From CAYPNF01 sp964411985 (GTDB lineage: Bacteria > Verrucomicrobiota > Verrucomicrobiia > Limisphaerales > J093), in the NCBI GenBank assembly GCA_964411985.1, contig CAYPNF010000006.1, forward strand, positions 62,001-126,000: a stretch of 64,000 bases of DNA. Reading direction: 5' to 3'. The notes under the pieces were generated by a model. It was not told where the DNA came from, made no database searches, and worked only from the letters and a program-made list of their open reading frames with translations. How positions within the stretch are numbered: position 1 is the stretch's first letter; each line of letters starts with the position of its first letter. A program made the position numbers and the translations under genes. Below are positions 61,096 to 64,000 of this stretch, piece after piece.

Positions 61096-61149
61096 GCAGT
61101 CCAGGAGGACTACCCGTACGCTGAGCACCAAGTTGACCCGAATCATCAT
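61087..61149 (-). CDS. ilv leader peptide
   Basis: 20 codons and stop, starting ATGATG at 61149: MMIRVNLVLS followed by VRVVLLDCAA. Ten of the twenty codons are Ile, Leu or Val. It begins about ten bases after the -10 box, so the message is nearly leaderless, and no ribosome site is needed or seen. A peptide of this composition immediately before a terminator and branched-chain amino acid genes is the defining part of an attenuator: shortage of charged branched-chain tRNA stalls the ribosome and changes RNA folding. Seen directly in sequence; the regulation is inferred from the ilv leaders of enterobacteria. Confidence 0.8.
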   Translation of the reverse strand: MMIRVNLVLSVRVVLLDCAA

Positions 61150-61159
61150 TCTGGGAATT

Positions 61160-61188
61160 AGTCTAGCTGCTCCCAGGGTTGCGGTCAA
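61160..61188 (-). promoter_or_regulatory. promoter of ilv leader-ilvN-ilvC
   Basis: Minus strand: TTGACC (61188-61183), 17-bp spacer, TAGACT (61165-61160): 5/6 and 4/6 matches to sigma-70 boxes at ideal spacing. Start of transcription near 61153, just before the leader ATG. Confidence 0.65.
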
Positions 61189-61199
61189 TGCAAAAGCCC

Positions 61200-61226
61200 C
61201 AAAAAAACTGAGCAACGCCATGCTCA
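61200..61226 (-). terminator. terminator of upstream enolase-fold gene
   Basis: Minus strand TGAGCA (61226-61221), loop TGGCGT, TGCTCA (61214-61209), then seven T (61207-61201). A short stem with a good T-tract, isolating the ilv unit from its neighbour. Confidence 0.6.
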
Positions 61227-61303
61227 CCCGGGCGAACAGTGCTCTCAACGCAGTATTGCGGTTGCTTAGCTAACAGGCTTGGCAGAGCTGCTCCGCGCTT
61301 TTC

Positions 61304-62713
61304 CTAGCCTCCTGCTTCCGCAGCCACCGGGGGTAGGATCCTGCGGATTTCCGCGAGGCGGTAGCCGAACCCGGGGCCGCGCAAAGAACGTAAATCGACT
61401 GTGCCACCCACGCGTTGGTAGAGGCCTGGGTGGATTGTGGCTTCCGCCCGGGACGCTTCGGGATAGAATTGCATGGAGTTTGTTTCCACTCCCATGATGG
61501 TTTCGGCGCTGGCAGCTAGCAATAGATGCGGGATTTGGGCCAGCATGGGATTCGTGAGGTCCTGCACCATGAGCGACATCCCATGTGCCTGAGCCCAACA
61601 AGCTGTGAGCAAGGCTCCAGACTGTGTCTTGCAGGTTTTGAGGGCGACCCCATTCCAGCCCAGGCTTCGGCCCAGGCGCACCATTTGCCAGTCGTGAGCG
61701 CTTTCGTCGAGAAATAGGGGCTTGCGGGCGGAAACACTGTGAACATCGATGCGGTGTTGCTCGAGGTCGTAGGGGAAAGGTTGCTCCACGTAGAGAATCA
61801 TCCCGTAAAGCCGGGGGTGCTCCTCGCGGAGGTGATCCAGGATCTCATTGACATACTCCGGACTCAGAACGGTGCAGTTAAAATCGGCGCTGAGCCAGTC
61901 AACGCCGTGCTGCAGAGCGGTGGAGCCGACGGCTTCGAGCCGGTGGTAGTCCCATTGGGCGTCATTTCCCCGAAGTTTCACTTTGAGACACTTCAGTTGG
62001 TCTCGAGTGATCCAGTCGTGCAAGAAGACCGGATACCCATCGCGGGGTTCCTCCCCGGTAGCCTGGGAGGCCTCCAGAAGGTCTAGTCCTCCCACGAGGT
62101 GCCAGGCGCGGAGTCGTGTTAGGGGTTTCGGTCTGAGAAAATCACTCGGATAGCGAGAAGAGAAGGTGACAGCCGTATCGTCCGCTGGCTGAAGGAAGGC
62201 GGCCAGATCACGGTTCATGAACTCGCCGCTGTACGTCTCATAGACCGGGCGTTGCAGGCTGTGACCGTAGGCATCGTGGATCGCCTGGTCGAAAGGGGAG
62301 CAGCACACGAGTGCCGCCAGCCAGGGAATAGGCTCTCCCGGGCTGGCCGCGTGGAGATTCGATTTCGCCAGGAGAGACGGCAGGACCTCCCGAGCGAAGT
62401 CGAATCCAAGCTCGATTGGGTGGGCTTGCTCGTTGAAGCCGACCCATGCCTCCACCAACAGGGCGCAGAAACGGCGCAGCGCCTCCTCACGGAGCGAGAT
62501 CGAGATTCGGCTAGGCCAGACCCATTGCACACTGAGGGGAGTTTCGCCCCATCCATCCGACACACGCCCGTGGCCGTCGATGACGCGAACGTGGACCCTG
62601 GCGCAGGTGACATGGGTGAGAGTCTCTGGCCCAAACTTCAGTGGCAGGCGCGTTTGAACCGGCAAAAAGTACAGGGAAGCACCCAGGACGCGGATATCGG
62701 TATACTTACTCAC
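61304..62713 (-). CDS. enolase-superfamily enzyme (muconate lactonising-like)
   Basis: 470 residues from GTG 62713; the open frame continues to ATG 62791 but those 26 residues are Pro/Ser-rich and not family-like. Metal and catalytic positions: K-x-K in 'LKCLKVKLRGND', D in 'WLSADFNCT', E in 'ILYVEQPFPYD', D/E in 'LFLDESAHDW', Lys in 'GVALKTCKTQSG'. Longer than the usual 350-400 residues. Cytoplasmic (no signal). Possibly an acid-sugar dehydratase or cycloisomerase; it is divergent from an MFS transporter that could supply its substrate. Confidence 0.8.
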   Translation of the reverse strand: MSKYTDIRVLGASLYFLPVQTRLPLKFGPETLTHVTCARVHVRVIDGHGRVSDGWGETPLSVQWVWPSRISISLREEALRRFCALLVEAWVGFNEQAHPIELGFDFAREVLPSLLAKSNLHAASPGEPIPWLAALVCCSPFDQAIHDAYGHSLQRPVYETYSGEFMNRDLAAFLQPADDTAVTFSSRYPSDFLRPKPLTRLRAWHLVGGLDLLEASQATGEEPRDGYPVFLHDWITRDQLKCLKVKLRGNDAQWDYHRLEAVGSTALQHGVDWLSADFNCTVLSPEYVNEILDHLREEHPRLYGMILYVEQPFPYDLEQHRIDVHSVSARKPLFLDESAHDWQMVRLGRSLGWNGVALKTCKTQSGALLTACWAQAHGMSLMVQDLTNPMLAQIPHLLLAASAETIMGVETNSMQFYPEASRAEATIHPGLYQRVGGTVDLRSLRGPGFGYRLAEIRRILPPVAAEAGG

Positions 62714-62822
62714 GAGGGAACTTGTCGGGGATGGGGCTGGCCATTTCAAGCAGAGAGTGATCCACGGCTGGTTGCGAGAAGGGCGAGGCAAAGAGTTGAC
62801 GGCGGGGTTTATTCTGCTAAAT

Positions 62823-62853
62823 TTAACTCCGTTATAATTATAAGAAGTATAAT
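62823..62853 (+). promoter_or_regulatory. AT-rich promoter region of MFS gene
   Basis: An AT-rich block in otherwise GC-rich DNA with two TATAAT hexamers (62833-62838 and 62848-62853); no -35 box at good spacing. Probably holds the divergent promoters of the transporter and enolase-fold genes. Confidence 0.35.
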
Positions 62854-62876
62854 AGATCTATAAGTCTAGTTGTTTC

Positions 62877-64000
62877 ATGACTTTCCCTCGCATCAGTCCT
62901 CCCCATTTCACCGTCACGCAATGGCTGATCTGCATCATTGCGTCGATCGGCTTTGCCTTTGACACCTATGAACTTCTGATGCTGCCCCTCATTGTGGGGC
63001 CGGCGATTGTGGAGTTGGTGGGTGCGGCGCCGGGGTCGCCCGAGTTTGGGGTATGGGTGGGTCGCCTTTTCTATATGCCGGCGTTTGCAGGGGGCGCTTT
63101 TGGCTTGCTGGGAGGGTACCTGACCGACCGGTTCGGCCGGAGGCGCGTGTTGACCTACAGCATTCTGCTGTATGCCGGTTCAGCGTTTTTGGCTGGTTTT
63201 TCGACCAGCATGTGGATGCTGTTGGTTCTAAGAACCACGACTTTCATTGGAGTTTGCGTGGAGTTTGTGGCGGCGGTCGCCTGGTTGGCGGAATCATTCG
63301 GGAGTTCCGAGCAGCGGGAGAAAGTGCTTGGTTACACTCAGGCTTTTGGTTCGCTCGGAGGTTTGATGGTGGCGGTCGCCTACGGGCTTTGTTTGAGTTG
63401 GGGGCCTCGTTTACCAGCCATCGGCGGGGCGGATTCCATGCTGGCATGGCTGGGGTTGGTGAAAGATCCTCATGCCGCTTGGCGCTACACCCTGATGTCG
63501 GGCCTGATTCCTGCCATTCCCCTTATGCTGATCCGGCCATTCTTGCCTGAGTCACCGGTATGGCAGCGCCGACGGGCGGAGGGGACACTCAAGCGGCCGA
63601 GCCTTGCGGCATTGTTCTCGCCGGAGTTGAGGAGGACCACGGTGATCACCACATTGATGTTTGCCTTGGCCTACGGGGCTGCCTTTGGAGCCATTCAGCA
63701 CATTCCTAGAATTGTGCCCGGGCTGGCCGAGGTCAAAGCGCAGGTCGCCGGGAAGCCGGTTCCGGAACAGCGGAAGATCGAACAATCGACAGCAGCCACT
63801 TACACCAAGTGGCAGGAGGTGGGCGGATTGCTCGGTCGATGTCTTCTTGCGGTCTTGGCTGTTCGGATTGCGAGTCGAGTCAAGCTGTTGAGGGTGTTCC
63901 TGATTCCCGGTGCCATTGTGATGCCCTTGACCTTTGCGGTGTTCGCCGTTCACAACCCGCTGCTTTTGACAGTCCCGCTTGGCAGTGGGAGCATGACGAT
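62877..64000 (+). CDS. MFS transporter (partial, runs off window)
   Basis: 374 codons without a stop. Major facilitator motif A between helices 2 and 3 ('GYLTDRFGRRRVL'), 'FDTYELLMLPLIVGPAIV' in helix 1 and 'TFIGVCVEFVAAVAWLAE' in helix 4. Helices 1-6 complete, a cytoplasmic loop with 'FLPESPVWQRRRAEG' (a PESP motif common in sugar and aromatic-acid transporters), then a long loop 'KAQVAGKPVPEQRKIEQSTA' between helices 7 and 8. Likely proton symporter for a sugar acid or similar; divergent from the enolase-fold enzyme. Confidence 0.88.
   Translation, partial: MTFPRISPPHFTVTQWLICIIASIGFAFDTYELLMLPLIVGPAIVELVGAAPGSPEFGVWVGRLFYMPAFAGGAFGLLGGYLTDRFGRRRVLTYSILLYAGSAFLAGFSTSMWMLLVLRTTTFIGVCVEFVAAVAWLAESFGSSEQREKVLGYTQAFGSLGGLMVAVAYGLCLSWGPRLPAIGGADSMLAWLGLVKDPHAAWRYTLMSGLIPAIPLMLIRPFLPESPVWQRRRAEGTLKRPSLAALFSPELRRTTVITTLMFALAYGAAFGAIQHIPRIVPGLAEVKAQVAGKPVPEQRKIEQSTAATYTKWQEVGGLLGRCLLAVLAVRIASRVKLLRVFLIPGAIVMPLTFAVFAVHNPLLLTVPLGSGSMT

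Overview
The window (about 60% GC) reads as chromosomal DNA of a heterotrophic member of the Verrucomicrobiota. This rests on gene content: DUF1080 domains, CotH kinase-like lipoprotein, several Tat-signal Gfo/Idh and enolase-fold proteins, neutral-ceramidase-family secreted proteins, a giant cell-surface protein ending in the 'EGSTNLVNW ... RFYRA' tail common in that phylum, and a Gram-negative envelope (ExbB/ExbD/TonB, outer-membrane barrel). I cannot place it below phylum from sequence alone. No rRNA, tRNA, CRISPR array or transposase was seen.

Layout. 1-865: 3' side of a CotH-like lipoprotein gene (minus). 1091-7140: a tightly overlapping Bat/MoxR operon (MoxR ATPase, DUF58, DUF4381-like, two VWA proteins, TPR protein), followed by a secreted beta-lactamase-fold hydrolase and an unknown protein coupled to a type I signal peptidase (7168-10020). 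16356-10152 (minus): a seven-gene run V4R sensor > class III nucleotide cyclase > K+ channel > Ca2+/cation antiporter > VIT-like membrane protein > outer-membrane barrel > enolase-fold enzyme, with overlaps or gaps of 3-50 bp; this looks like a sensing and cation-transport unit. 16652-19277: DUF1080, homocysteine methyltransferase-like and ROK genes. 27562-19335 (minus): a six-gene catabolic or aminosugar-type operon with three paralogous ceramidase-family proteins, divergent from an AraC regulator (27662-28543).

28711-30519: a sigma-28-type promoter, a 133-nt structured leader and a lone flagellin gene, then a possible mini-lipoprotein and a hemerythrin. 30601-35934: two divergent ECF sigma/anti-sigma cassettes, each ending in a different envelope-type protein. 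35998-38211 (minus): TonB-ExbB-ExbD. 38310-39301: infA and a decayed HigA-like antitoxin. 39399-46529: a 2376-residue surface protein. 46757-55186: UbiB-family kinase, GH2 glycosidase, CutC, HAD phosphatase, nitrilase fusion. 55226-59092 (minus): tandem DUF3857/transglutaminase protein.

60963-59212 (minus): ilvN-ilvC, bounded by terminators and preceded by a promoter, a 20-codon leader peptide with 10 Ile/Leu/Val codons and an intrinsic terminator, i.e. a recognisable attenuator. 61304-62713: an enolase-superfamily enzyme (minus). 62877-64000: the 5' part of an MFS transporter gene.

The observations I rate highest are the V4R-cyclase-ion channel operon, the sigma-28/structured-leader flagellin, the ilv attenuator and the triple ceramidase-family cluster.
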